Below are positions 7,809 through 17,145 of a stretch of 64,000 nucleotides of DNA, in pieces. Numbering within the stretch: position 1 is the first letter of the stretch; each line of letters begins with the position of its first letter. A program made the translations under genes and the position numbers. This stretch comes from Zestomonas carbonaria (lineage in GTDB: Bacteria > Pseudomonadota > Gammaproteobacteria > Pseudomonadales > Pseudomonadaceae), in the NCBI RefSeq assembly GCF_904061905.1, contig NZ_CAJFCI010000039.1:62001-126000 (forward strand), given 5' to 3'. Under the pieces are notes generated by a model. It saw only the letters and a list, made by a program, of their open reading frames with translations. It did no database searches and was not told where the DNA came from.

Positions 7809-9211
7809 ATCCCGGCCTCCGTCAGCAGCGGCAACTGGGCAAGGAACGCCGGCTCGTCGTCGAGCTGGCGCAGGTCGAGCCACAAGGCGTCGTCGTCGAG
7901 GCGACCGAGCACCGGGATCGGCAGGGTGCGCAGGCATTCTTCCAGTTGTCGCAGCGCCCTGCCCCGCAACCGCCTGGGTTGCAACGGACGAATGCAGAGC
8001 GCGGCGCTGGGCAGGCGTGCCACCGGCTGGGCGCCGCTGCCGATCATGCCCAGGGCGTTCTCGGCGCCGACCTGCCAGCCCTCGCCGAGTTGTGCGGCCA
8101 GCAGTGGAGCAAGGCGCTCGGCCTGGGCGCGGATGTCCGCCTGCGGACGGCTGAGCAGGCGCAGGGTGGTCAGCCGCTCGGCCAGCCGGTCGGGGTCGCG
8201 GTAGAGGTTGAGCACCGCTTCCAGCGCCGCCAGGGTCAGCTTGTCGACACGCAGGGCGCGCTTGAGCGGGTTCTTCTTGATCCTGGCGATCAGCTCCTTG
8301 CTACCGAGGATCAGCCCTGCCTGCGGACCGCCGAGCAGCTTGTCGCCGCTGAAGGTGACGATGTCGGCGCCGTCGGCCAGGGCTTCCTGCACGGTCGGTT
8401 CCTTGGGCAGGCCCCAGCGGGTGAGGTCGACCAGGGTGCCGCTGCCGAGGTCTTCCAGCAGCGGCAGGCCGTGGGCATGGGCGATGCCGGCCAGGTCGCG
8501 GGTCGCCACGCTGGCGGTGAAGCCCTGCACGCTGTAGTTGCTGGTGTGCACGCGCATCAGCAGGCCGGTGCGCGGGCCGATGGCGGCTTCGTAATCCTTG
8601 GCGTGGGTGCGGTTGGTGGTGCCCACCTCGACCAGTTTCACGCCGGCGCGGGCCATGATGTCGGGAATGCGGAAGGCGCCGCCGATCTCGATCAGTTCGC
8701 CGCGCGAGATGACGCCTTCCTTGCGCGCGCCCAGGCTGTTGAGCGCCAGCAGCACGGCGGCAGCGTTGTTGTTGACCACGGTGACCGCCTCGGCGCCGGT
8801 CAGCTCGCGGATCAGGCCGGTGATCAGGTCGTCGCGGTCGCCGCGCTTGCCGCTGGCCAGGTCGAACTCCAGGTTCAACGGATAGCGCGCGGCCAGGGTG
8901 ATCGCCTCGATGGCTTCGTCCGGCAGCAGCGCGCGGCCGAGGTTGGTGTGCAGCACCGTGCCGGTGAGGTTGAAGACCCGCCGCACCCGGCTGGCGTGGT
9001 GGGCGGCCAGGCGTTCGCCGGCGCGACCGGCGAGCACCGCGTCGCTCAGCTCGACCTCGGCGAGCTGGCCGTGACGCACCGGCTCGCGCAGTTCGTCGAG
9101 CAGGTCGCGCAGGGTTTTCAGCAGGGCCTCGCGGCCGTAGCGCTGTTGCAAGGGCTGGCAGGCCGGGCTGCGCAGCAGGCGGTCGATGGAGGGCAAGCGA
9201 ATGGCGGTCAA
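7805..9211 (-). CDS. selA: L-seryl-tRNA(Sec) selenium transferase SelA
   Basis: A 468-residue PLP enzyme that converts Ser-tRNA(Sec) to Sec-tRNA(Sec) with selenophosphate. [13 protein letters not shown] carries the PLP lysine (Lys291). [18 protein letters not shown] and [14 protein letters not shown] are conserved SelA segments. The N-terminal domain LPSIDRLL is also typical. The gene overlaps selB by four bases, and fdhE ends 50 bp before its start. The selenophosphate synthetase selD is not in this window. Confidence 0.96.
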   Translation of the reverse strand: MTAIRLPSIDRLLRSPACQPLQQRYGREALLKTLRDLLDELREPVRHGQLAEVELSDAVLAGRAGERLAAHHASRVRRVFNLTGTVLHTNLGRALLPDEAIEAITLAARYPLNLEFDLASGKRGDRDDLITGLIRELTGAEAVTVVNNNAAAVLLALNSLGARKEGVISRGELIEIGGAFRIPDIMARAGVKLVEVGTTNRTHAKDYEAAIGPRTGLLMRVHTSNYSVQGFTASVATRDLAGIAHAHGLPLLEDLGSGTLVDLTRWGLPKEPTVQEALADGADIVTFSGDKLLGGPQAGLILGSKELIARIKKNPLKRALRVDKLTLAALEAVLNLYRDPDRLAERLTTLRLLSRPQADIRAQAERLAPLLAAQLGEGWQVGAENALGMIGSGAQPVARLPSAALCIRPLQPRRLRGRALRQLEECLRTLPIPVLGRLDDDALWLDLRQLDDEPAFLAQLPLLTEAGI

Positions 9212-9261
9212 GGCACGAACCTCGCGACGATGGACCGTTTGTCAGTGTAGGCAATGGCGCT

Positions 9262-10197
9262 TCAGTCTTCTCCACCGGGCGCCAGCAGCAGGTTCGGCGC
9301 GCGGCGCAGGTAGCCCTCTTCGGCCAGCAGCAGGTCGAGCGCCAGACTGGCCAGGTCGTCGGCCTGTGCTTCGGCTTCTGGCGCGTGCTCGCGGTAGAAC
9401 TGCTTGAGATAGCCCTGGCAGTTGGGGCAGGCCTCGGCGCGCAGCGGCGCCTGCTCGGCGGCGCGGTCGTCGCGCTCCAGCGACAGGTAGGCGAGTTGCT
9501 TGCTCTCCTGGCAATAGCTGCATTTGACCCGCACGTAGTGCCATTGGCAGGAGCACAGCGAGCAGGCCAGGTAGCGCAGGCCGTTGTGCTTGCCGCGATG
9601 GTGGATGACCCCGGCCACCGGCGGCGAACCGCAGGCCGGGCACAGGGTCTGCGACTCGCTCTCCACCAGCAGCCCTTGCGGCAGGGCCAGGAGCAGGTGG
9701 CTGAAGGCGACTTGCAGGGCCGCGCCGAGGAAAGGCACCAGCGCCGCCGGCAGCAGGTCGAACTGGCCGCTGAGCAGGGCGATGGCCCAGGCCTTGCGCT
9801 GGCCGGGATCGGCTTGCCGCAGTCGGGCCAGGGCGTCCGCCACCGCCGGGCTGGCGCCGGGTTCGAGCTCATCCAGCAGTTGGTCGAGCAGCCCCAGCCA
9901 GGCGTCTTCGCGCACGGGTCCGTCGTAGGCCAGCGGCGGCATGCCGTGCTCGAGGCTGCGCGCCAGCGCGTCAGGGTCCGGGGACGGCAGTCGCGGCGGT
10001 GTGTCGAGCAGCCGTTGCTGGGCATCGCAGAGCCTGGCGATCAGGCGCAGGTAGTCTCCCAGCGGATGCCCTTCGGCCAGTTGCCGCAGGCGCTCGGCGC
10101 GGCGGGCGAACAGGTCGGCCGGCGGCAGCAGGATGAAGGGCGGGATGTTGGCGGCGGCTTCGATCTGCCCGGGTTCGAGAATGGTGGTGCCTGACAC
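9262..10197 (-). CDS. fdhE: Formate dehydrogenase accessory protein FdhE
   Basis: A 311-residue protein with the FdhE rubredoxin-like zinc/iron site: four CxxC motifs in the C-terminal half (CPACGSPP, CSLCSCQW, CSYCQESK, CPNCQGY). FdhE is needed for maturation and activity of respiratory formate dehydrogenases. The start codon is GTG (10195-10197), with AAGGAG seven bases upstream. It sits between fdnI and selA on the same strand, so the order is structural genes, maturation factor, then Sec machinery. Confidence 0.93.
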   Translation of the reverse strand: MSGTTILEPGQIEAAANIPPFILLPPADLFARRAERLRQLAEGHPLGDYLRLIARLCDAQQRLLDTPPRLPSPDPDALARSLEHGMPPLAYDGPVREDAWLGLLDQLLDELEPGASPAVADALARLRQADPGQRKAWAIALLSGQFDLLPAALVPFLGAALQVAFSHLLLALPQGLLVESESQTLCPACGSPPVAGVIHHRGKHNGLRYLACSLCSCQWHYVRVKCSYCQESKQLAYLSLERDDRAAEQAPLRAEACPNCQGYLKQFYREHAPEAEAQADDLASLALDLLLAEEGYLRRAPNLLLAPGGED

Positions 10198-10236
10198 GCA
10201 GGACTCCTTGCGTTGTGTATTGGGGAAACCAAAAAC

Positions 10237-10863
10237 CTACGGTTCGCGTCCCTTGCTCACGTCCTTCAGCCAGCCGCCATGGTGCTTGCGCGCCCAGCCA
10301 CGGCTGACCCAGCCGGAGAGCATCGCGCCCATCGAGCCTTTGACCCAGAAGCCGGCGTAGATGTGGACGATGATGCTGCAGATCAGCACCCAGGCGGCGA
10401 AGGCATGCAGCAGCGCGGCAAGGCGGATGATGTCGATGCCGAACAGGTGGCTGAAGTACTGGCGCCAGATGATGAAGCCGGTCACCAGCAGCACCAGCAT
10501 GCTCAGCAGCAGGACCCAGAACAGCAGTTTCTGGCCGGCGTTGTAGCGGCCGACTTCCGGCAGCTTTTCCTCGCGGTTGTTGACCACGTCGCGCCACTGC
10601 TTGAGCCATTGCAGGTCGCGGCGCTCGATCCAGTTGTGATGGGCGAAGCGCATGGCCAGCCAGAGGAAGAACAGGAACATGCCCAGGCCGAGGAACGGGT
10701 GCAGGATGCGCGTCCACGGTCCGCCGCCGAACAGGTGGCTGAGCCAGAACAGCGCCGGGTGGAACAGCGCCAGGCCGGACAGCGCGGCGAGCACGAAGAG
10801 GATGGCCACCGCCCAGTGGTTGCTCCGCTCGGAGGCGGTGTAGCGCTGGATGTCTTTGTTCAT
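10237..10863 (-). CDS. fdnI: Formate dehydrogenase-N gamma subunit, cytochrome b556
   Basis: A 208-residue membrane protein with four predicted transmembrane helices. Conserved histidines (ERSNHWAVAILF, RFAHHNWIE, LLHAFAAWVLICSIIVHIYAGFW) are expected haem b and quinone-site ligands. It anchors the FdnGH dimer in the cytoplasmic membrane and passes electrons from formate to quinone, supporting anaerobic nitrate respiration. AGGAG precedes the ATG. A 162-bp intergenic stretch rich in palindromes separates it from fdnH. Confidence 0.94.
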   Translation of the reverse strand: MNKDIQRYTASERSNHWAVAILFVLAALSGLALFHPALFWLSHLFGGGPWTRILHPFLGLGMFLFFLWLAMRFAHHNWIERRDLQWLKQWRDVVNNREEKLPEVGRYNAGQKLLFWVLLLSMLVLLVTGFIIWRQYFSHLFGIDIIRLAALLHAFAAWVLICSIIVHIYAGFWVKGSMGAMLSGWVSRGWARKHHGGWLKDVSKGREP

Positions 10864-10914
10864 CGTGGACTCCTGATGCTGTGGGGTTCACGAGAGGTCG
10901 GCCCCTCACCCCAG

Positions 10915-10935
10915 CCCTCTCCCGAGGGGAGAGGG
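10915..10935. repeat. CCCTCTCCC palindrome inside the fdn operon
   Basis: CCCTCTCCC-GAG-GGGAGAGGG lies in the 10864-11025 gap between fdnH and fdnI. The left flank CCCAGCCCTCTCCC is identical to the flank of the DUF559-associated inverted repeat at 24164-24176. A second, GTAGGGTGCGCC-type fragment follows at about 10986-11003. The hairpin could affect relative fdnH/fdnI expression. It has no T tract. Confidence 0.8.
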
Positions 10936-11025
10936 TGTTTGCGCGTGCCCTGGCGATACACCATGCCGGCTCCCGGTAAATGGTGCGCACGGCGCACCCT
11001 ACGGTTTCGCTGCATGCGACCTCCG

Positions 11026-11952
11026 CTACGGCCGTGGCTCACGCGGGTCATAGTCATGCACCGACGGATCGACCTGGCGCACCGCCGGGTCGGGGCCGTG
11101 CTCGTCTTCCTCGACCACGTTGCGGCCGACCCGCACGTAGTGGAAGAAGCCGAACAGAGCGACCAGGCCCATGCCGAGCAGGCCGAGCGGCTTGGTGACG
11201 CCCTTCCACAGGCTGACCATCGGGCTGATCGCCGGCTCGTCCGGCAGGCCGGAATACAGCGACGGCTTGTCGGCATGGTGCAGCACGTACATCACGTGGG
11301 TGCCGCCGACGCCTTGCGGGTCGTACAGGCCGGCCTGGTCGAAGCCGCGCGACTTCAGGTCCTCGATGCGCTCCTCGGCGTGGTGCTTCATCGCATCCTT
11401 GGTGCCGAACACGATGGCGCCGGTCGGGCAGGTCTTCACGCAGGCCGGCTCCAGGCCCACCGAGACGCGGTCGGAACACAGCGTGCACTTGTAGGCCTTG
11501 TGGTCCTTCTGCGAGATGCGCGGGATGTCGAACGGGCAACCGGCAATGCAGTAGCCGCAGCCGATGCACTTGTCCTGGTTGAAGTCGACGATGCCGTTGG
11601 CATACTTGACGATCGCCCCGGGGCTCGGACAGGCCGCCAGGCAGCCGGGCTCCTCGCAGTGCATGCAGCCGTCCTTGCGGATCAGCCACTCCAGGGTGCC
11701 GGCCTCGGTCTCGTGCTCGCTGAAGCGCATCAGCGTCCACGACTCCGCGGAGAGGTCCGCCGGGCTGTCGTAGGTGCCGTGGTTCTGGCCGACTTCGTCG
11801 CGCAGCTCGTTCCATTCCGAGCAGGCGACCTGGCAGGCCTTGCAGCCGATGCACTTGGACACATCGATGAGCTTGGCCACCTCGTCGACCCGGCGCACCG
11901 AGGGCATCGGCGTGGTGGTCGCGGAGCGGGCAGTGATGTCTTGGCTACTCAT
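11026..11952 (-). CDS. fdnH: Formate dehydrogenase-N beta subunit, 4x[4Fe-4S] protein
   Basis: A 308-residue iron-sulfur subunit with four ferredoxin-type cysteine clusters: [40 protein letters not shown] and [22 protein letters not shown]. One C-terminal transmembrane helix ([18 protein letters not shown]) tethers it on the periplasmic side. It carries electrons from the FdnG molybdopterin site to FdnI haem. GAGGTGA precedes the ATG, and only 8 bases separate it from the fdnG stop, so the two are cotranscribed. Confidence 0.95.
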   Translation of the reverse strand: MSSQDITARSATTTPMPSVRRVDEVAKLIDVSKCIGCKACQVACSEWNELRDEVGQNHGTYDSPADLSAESWTLMRFSEHETEAGTLEWLIRKDGCMHCEEPGCLAACPSPGAIVKYANGIVDFNQDKCIGCGYCIAGCPFDIPRISQKDHKAYKCTLCSDRVSVGLEPACVKTCPTGAIVFGTKDAMKHHAEERIEDLKSRGFDQAGLYDPQGVGGTHVMYVLHHADKPSLYSGLPDEPAISPMVSLWKGVTKPLGLLGMGLVALFGFFHYVRVGRNVVEEDEHGPDPAVRQVDPSVHDYDPREPRP

Positions 11953-11960
11953 GGTTCACC

Positions 11961-14900
11961 TCATGCCTTTTCCACGTTGACCAGGAACGACTTGAACTCC
12001 GGTGTCTGCGTGTTGCCGTCGCCGACGAAGGGAGTCAGGGTGTTGCTGATGTAGCCGTTGCGCGCCACGCCGGAGAAGCCCCAGTGGATGGGGATGCCGA
12101 CCTGGTGCACGGTCTTGCCGTCCACCGTCAGCGGCATGATGCGCTTGGTCACCACCGCCACCGCCTTGATGTAGCCACGGTTGGAAGCGACCTTGACCCG
12201 CTCGCCGGCGACGATGCCCAGCTCCTTGGCCAGCGCCTCGCCGATCTCGACGAACTGTTCCGGCTGGGTGATCGCGTTGAGGCGGCAGTGCTTGGTCCAG
12301 TAGTGGAAGTGCTCGGTGAGCCGGTAGGTGGTGGCCACGTAGGGGAACTCGTCGGCCTTGCCGAACACGTCCATGTCGCCCTTGAACACCCGCGCCGCCG
12401 GGTTGCAGGTGGCCTGCGGGTTGTCCGGGTGCAGCGGGTTGCGGCCGATCGGCGTCTCGAACGGTTCGTAGTGCTCGGGGAACGGCCCCTCGGCCATCTT
12501 GTCGACGGCGAAGAAGCGCGCCACCCCTTCCGGGTTCATGATGAACGGGCTCATGCCGTCTTCCGGCGGCGAGTCGGCCTTGAAGTCGGGAACGTCGGTC
12601 CCCGCCCAGGCCTTGCCGTTCCACCACACCAGGCGTTTCTTCTCGGGGTCCCAGGGCTTGCCGCTGGGGTCGGCCGAAGCGCGGTTGTAGAGAATCCGCC
12701 GGTTGGCCGGCCACGCCCAGGCCCAGCCGAGGGTCTGGCCCATGCCGTAGGGGTCGGCGTTGTCGCGCCGCGCCATCTGGTTGCCCTGCGCCGTCCACGA
12801 GCCGCAGAAGATCCAGCAGCCACTGGCGGTGCTGCCGTCGGCGCGCAACTGGGCGAAACCGGCCAGTTGTTCGCCAGCCTTGGCCAGCAGCGCGCCGGTG
12901 GCCGGGTCGGTGAGGTCGGCCAGGGCCTTGCCGGAGAACTCGCGGGCCAGCTCTTCCGGCGTCGGGTCTTCCGGTTGCAGGTAGGGCCAGTCGAGGTTGA
13001 GGATCGGCTCCGCATAGGCACCGCCGTCCTTGCGGTACATCTCGCGCATGCGCTGGAACAGACCGGCCATGATGGCGATGTCGGTACGCGCCTCGGCCGG
13101 CGGCTCGGCGCCTTTCCAGTGCCATTGCAGCCAGCGGCCGCTGTTGACCAGCGAACCGTTCTCCTCGGCGAAGCAGGAGGTGGGCAGGCGGAACACCGTG
13201 GTCTGGATGTTCGCCGGGTCGACATCGTTGAAGTCGCCGGCGTTGTGCCAGAACTCCGAGGTGTCGGTGGCCAGCGGGTCCATGATCACCAGGTACTTGA
13301 GCCGGGCCAGGGCGGCACCGACCTTGGCCTTGTTGGGGAAGGCGGCGATGGGGTTGAAGCCCTGGCAGAAGTAACCGTTGATCTTGCCCTCGTACATCAT
13401 GTCGAAGACCTTGAGCACGTCGTAGCCGGGGATGTCCAGCTTGGGCAGCCAGTCGTAGCCCCAGTTGTTCTCCGCCGTGGCGTTCTTGCCGTACCAGGTC
13501 TTCATCAGGCTGACGTGGAACTTCTCGTAGTTCTGCCAGTAGGACAGTTGCCCCGGACGCAGCGGCTTGGTGGTGCGCTTGGCGATGTACGCGGCGTAGT
13601 CCTGCTCGCCGTCCGCCGGCAGGGTCAGGTAGCCGGGCAGCAGGTTGGAGAGCAGGCCGAGGTCGGTCAGGCCCTGGATGTTGGAGTGACCGCGCAGGGC
13701 GTTCATGCCGCCACCGGGCATGCCGATGTTGCCGAGCAGCAGTTGCACCATGGCCCCGGTGCGGATCATCTGCGAACCCACCGAGTGCTGGGTCCAGCCG
13801 AGGGCGTACATGATGGTCATGGTCTTGCCCGGCGCCGAGGTCTCGGCGATGGCTTCCCAGACCTTGAGCATGGCGTCCTTCGGCGTGCCGCAGATGCTGC
13901 TCACCATATCCGCGGTGTAGCGGCTGTAGTGCCGCTTCATCAGGTTGAACACGCAGCGCGGGTGGGTGAGCGTCGGGTCGGTCAGCGCGTAGCCGTCCTC
14001 ATCCAGCTCGTAGCCCCAGTCCGACTTGTCCGGATAGCTGCGCCGGCCCTGGTCGTAGCCGTTGAACAGGCCGTTCTCGAAGTCGTAGCCGGCCTTCACG
14101 ATGAAGCTGACGTCGGTGTAGTTGCGCACGTACTCGTGCTGGATCTTGTCGTTCTCGAGCAGGTAGTTGATCAAGCCGCCGAGGAAGGCGATGTCGGCCC
14201 CGGCGCGGATCGGCGCATAGAAGTCCGCCACCGAGGCGGAACGGGTGAAGCGCGGATCGACCACGATCAGCCGCGCCTTGTTGTGCGCCTTGGCTTCGGT
14301 GACCCACTTGAACCCGCACGGGTGCGCTTCGGCGGCGTTGCCGCCCATGATCAGGATCAGATCGGCGTTCTTGATGTCGACCCAGTGGTTGGTCATGGCT
14401 CCTCGGCCAAACGTCGGGGCAAGACTTGCCACCGTCGGGCCGTGTCAGACACGCGCTTGGTTGTCGAATCCCAGGATCCCGAAGGAACGCACCACCTTGT
14501 GGGTGATGTAACCCGCTTCGTTGGACGAGGCCGAGGCCGCCAGGAAGCCGGTGCTCAGCCAGCGGTTCACCGTCTGGCCGGCGTCGTTCTTCTCGATGAA
14601 GTTGGCGTCGCGGTCTTCCTTCATCAGCTTGGCGATGCGGTCCAGCGCCTCGTCCCAGCCGATGCGTTTCCACTCGTTCGAGCCGGCCTCGCGCACCTCG
14701 GGGTACTTCAGGCGGTTCGGGCTGTGGATGAAGTCGAGCAGGCCGGCGCCCTTCGGGCACAGGGTGCCACGGTTCACCGGGTGGTCGGCGTCGCCTTCGA
14801 TGTGGATGATGTTCTGCGCGACGTTCTTCGCCCCGTCACCCTGGCTGTACATGATCAGGCCGCAGCCGACCGAGCAGTAGGGGCAGGTGTTGCGCGTCTC

Positions 14901-15035
14901 GATGGTCCGCGCGAGCTTGAAGTGGCGGACCTGGTCGGCGAAGGCAGTGGGCGGTGCCACTCCCAGTGCCGCCAGGCTCGATCCTCCAAGGCCCACAGCG
15001 CAGACCTTGAAGAATTGCCGACGGTTCATATCCAT
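11961..15035 (-). CDS. fdnG: Formate dehydrogenase-N alpha subunit, selenocysteine-containing
   Basis: A 1024-residue catalytic subunit, interrupted only by an in-frame TGA at 14445-14447 that must be read as selenocysteine (Sec197). Flanking residues NQARV-U-HGPTVASLAPTFGRGAMTNHW match E. coli FdnG/FdoG. The N-terminus has a twin-arginine signal (MDMNRRQFFK). CPYCSVGC plus a later CPKG form the [4Fe-4S] site, and the C-terminus carries the molybdopterin-dinucleotide-binding domain. It oxidises formate to CO2 in the periplasm. A caller that does not decode Sec would split it into a 196-codon and an 823-codon ORF. AGGAG lies upstream of the ATG. Confidence 0.96.
14415..14447 (-). promoter_or_regulatory. 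Bacterial SECIS element with the fdnG UGA-Sec codon
   Basis: Directly 3' of the UGA (14445-14447) the minus strand forms CGG-U-GGCA-AGUCU-UGCC-CCG: a lower CGG/CCG stem, a single bulged U, an upper GGCA/UGCC stem and an AGUCU loop. The bulged U and G/U-containing apical loop are the features SelB recognises in the E. coli fdhF SECIS (loop AGGUCU). The hairpin begins about 10 bases after the UGA, as expected. Confidence 0.88.
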
Positions 15036-15292
15036 CGTGCGTCTCCTGAATCAGGCGGTGATCCCGGTACGTTGCCGGGGTCTTAACCTTTCTAAAGATA
15101 GTCCAGCGAGGGCACAGCGCCAGCCGGACCCCGCCAGGCCCCGTGCCAGACGGGTGCGAGTGGGCTATAGTGCGGACCGGCGTTCGCCACGCCACCCGTC
15201 CGCGGAAAGGGCTGCGCCCAGGCTGCACATCGCCGATTCCGTCATACGACTCCCGGCCTCCCAGCGGACCAGGCCACGCACGAGGGGCTCGT

Positions 15293-16549
15293 ATGTCCGA
15301 TCACACCCGCTTTGCCTCGGCCTGCACCGATGGCCGCATCAACCTCGAACAGCAACGCAAGCGCGCCAAGGAATTGCTGCGTAGGCTCAAGGCCGACGCC
15401 CCGGATGCCTGGCAGGCCATGCGCGCCCATGGCGTCGCCGCCAGGCCGGACGACGTGCGCCTGGCCGACGCGCAATGCCTGATCGCCCGGCAACTGGGCT
15501 TCGCCAGTTGGCCCAGGCTCAAGACCCACATCGACGCCATCGACTTCGCCGCGCGCCATCCCGGCTTCGTCGCCGACGACGAGGCCGGCACCCTGCACCT
15601 GCGCTGCGGCAACGACATTTCCCACAGCCTGCGCCTGGCCGGTTTCCAGGGCGAGTTCCAGACCTTCATCGACCCGCTGGCGATGGGCCCGGTGCCGGAC
15701 CTGCCGCTGGACGACTTCCTCGCCGTGCGCGCCGACTTCATCGCCCGCAGCTTCGACCTGGAGCGCGCCCGGGTACTGGCCGACGAACGACGCGAGTACG
15801 CCCTGATCGAGCGCCTGCACGAGTATCCGCGAGTGGTGCTGTGGTGCGAGGCGGACGCCTACGACCAGTTGTTCCTGGTCCGCATACTGGCCGGCCTGCG
15901 GCGCCCGCCGGCGCGCCTGGAGCTGATCGGGATCGACCGGGTGCCGGGTGTCGAGCGGTTCATCGGCATCGGCCAGTTGGCGCCCGACCTGCTCGCCTGG
16001 TTGTGGCCGCAACGCCGGGCGCTGGGCGAAGACGCTCTGGACCTGGCCCGCTGCGCCTGGGCCGCCTACAGCAGCGCCGACCCGCGCGCCTGGGCGGCAT
16101 TGGCCCATGCACCGACACCCGCCCTGCCGCTGCTCGGCCCGGCGCTACGCCGCCAGTTGCGGGAGCTGCCGGGGCTGCGCGACGGCCTGTCGCTGACCGA
16201 GCGGCTGAGCCTGCGAATCGTCGCCGAACTGGGCGAACCGACCTTCGGGCTGGTCTTCGCCCACCTGATGCAGCACCACGAGCCACTGCCCTGGCTGGGC
16301 GACCTGATGCTCCACGCCCTGCTGCGCCCGCTGATCGACGCGCCGACGCCGCTGCTGATCGAGCAGCAGCCCCAGCTACCCTGGGCGAAACGCCCGCTGT
16401 CCCTGACCGACCTGGGCCGCCAGGTGCTGGCCGGCGAACGCCACTGGCTCGACTGCCAGGCGCCGGAACGCTGGGTCGGCGGCGTATGCCTGCGCGCCGG
16501 GCAACCGAGCTGGTGCGTGGACGACGCGCTGCAACCAACCCTACGGTGA
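15293..16549 (+). CDS. DUF1835 domain protein
   Basis: A 418-residue cytoplasmic protein. The first 80 residues (LEQQRKRAKELLRRLKADAPDAWQ, then ADAQCLIARQLGFASWPRLKTHI) form the short helical module often placed before ankyrin or DUF1835 domains. TLHLRCGNDISHSLRLAGFQGEF begins the DUF1835 domain, and VVLWCEADAYDQLFLVRILAGL is its conserved core. A C-terminal region around LSLTDLGRQVLAGERHWLD resembles DUF3658. The function is unknown. It diverges from fdnG across 257 bp that must hold the fdn promoter. The start at 15293 was chosen as the first residue matching the module. Confidence 0.75.
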   Translation: MSDHTRFASACTDGRINLEQQRKRAKELLRRLKADAPDAWQAMRAHGVAARPDDVRLADAQCLIARQLGFASWPRLKTHIDAIDFAARHPGFVADDEAGTLHLRCGNDISHSLRLAGFQGEFQTFIDPLAMGPVPDLPLDDFLAVRADFIARSFDLERARVLADERREYALIERLHEYPRVVLWCEADAYDQLFLVRILAGLRRPPARLELIGIDRVPGVERFIGIGQLAPDLLAWLWPQRRALGEDALDLARCAWAAYSSADPRAWAALAHAPTPALPLLGPALRRQLRELPGLRDGLSLTERLSLRIVAELGEPTFGLVFAHLMQHHEPLPWLGDLMLHALLRPLIDAPTPLLIEQQPQLPWAKRPLSLTDLGRQVLAGERHWLDCQAPERWVGGVCLRAGQPSWCVDDALQPTLR

Positions 16550-16628
16550 AATGCTCCGCATTTCGTATACGGAAAAGCCTGCTTCTGGCGGCATAATTGC
16601 CGCCCCTTTTTCTGCCTGGAGACCGTCC

Positions 16629-17078
16629 ATGCCCGCCCCCGCCTGGTGGTTGCTCGCCCTTCCCCTCGTCGCCGGCGCCTGCCTGCCGCTGCAGGCCGGG
16701 ATCAACGGCCAGTTGGCCAAGCACCTGACCAGCGTGTTGGCCGCCGGCTTGATCTCCTTCACCGTCGGCACCCTGGCCCTGTTGCTGGTGGTGCTGGCGC
16801 AACGCGAGATGCCAGGTTTCGGCGTGCTGCGCGGGGTGAGCTGGTGGCAGTGGTGCGGCGGCTTCCTCGGCGTGTTCTTCATCGTCACCGCCGCCTTCGC
16901 CGGGCCACGGATCGGCGCCCTGCTGTTCATGGTGCTGGTGATCGCCGGCCAACTGGGCATGGCCGTGCTGCTCGACCACTTCGGCTGGGCCGGCTTCCGC
17001 GAGGCGCCGATCAGCCTCGGCAAGATCGCCGGACTGCTCCTGATCGTCGGCGGCATCTGGCTGATCCGCCGGGGCTGA
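16629..17078 (+). CDS. YdcZ-family (DUF606) membrane transporter-like protein
   Basis: A 149-residue protein with five strongly hydrophobic segments. It has the DUF606/YdcZ pattern: LQAGINGQLAKHLTSVLAAGLISFTVGTLALL near the N-terminus, an FIVTAAFAGPRIGALLFMVLVIAGQL core and an ending GLLLIVGGIWLIRRG. The family is distantly related to EamA/DMT drug-metabolite transporters. The substrate is unknown. The preceding 80 bases hold a CGTATACG palindrome and TATAAT-like sequence (GGCATAATT), a plausible promoter. Confidence 0.8.
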   Translation: MPAPAWWLLALPLVAGACLPLQAGINGQLAKHLTSVLAAGLISFTVGTLALLLVVLAQREMPGFGVLRGVSWWQWCGGFLGVFFIVTAAFAGPRIGALLFMVLVIAGQLGMAVLLDHFGWAGFREAPISLGKIAGLLLIVGGIWLIRRG

Positions 17079-17145
17079 ATGACGCCCCCCGCAAACGCGG
17101 CCTGGCACAGCCCCGCGCCCGCAACTCGACGTCGCCCCCGCAAGC

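Noticed and set aside
14440-14450. fdnG as a pseudogene or frameshifted gene
   Set aside because: The interruption is a single in-frame TGA at the exact Sec position, with a SECIS hairpin and adjacent sel genes.
12084-15086. 1000-codon plus-strand open frame opposite fdnG
   Set aside because: Antisense artefact of GC-rich codon usage; fdnG on the minus strand has full cofactor motifs and a Sec codon.
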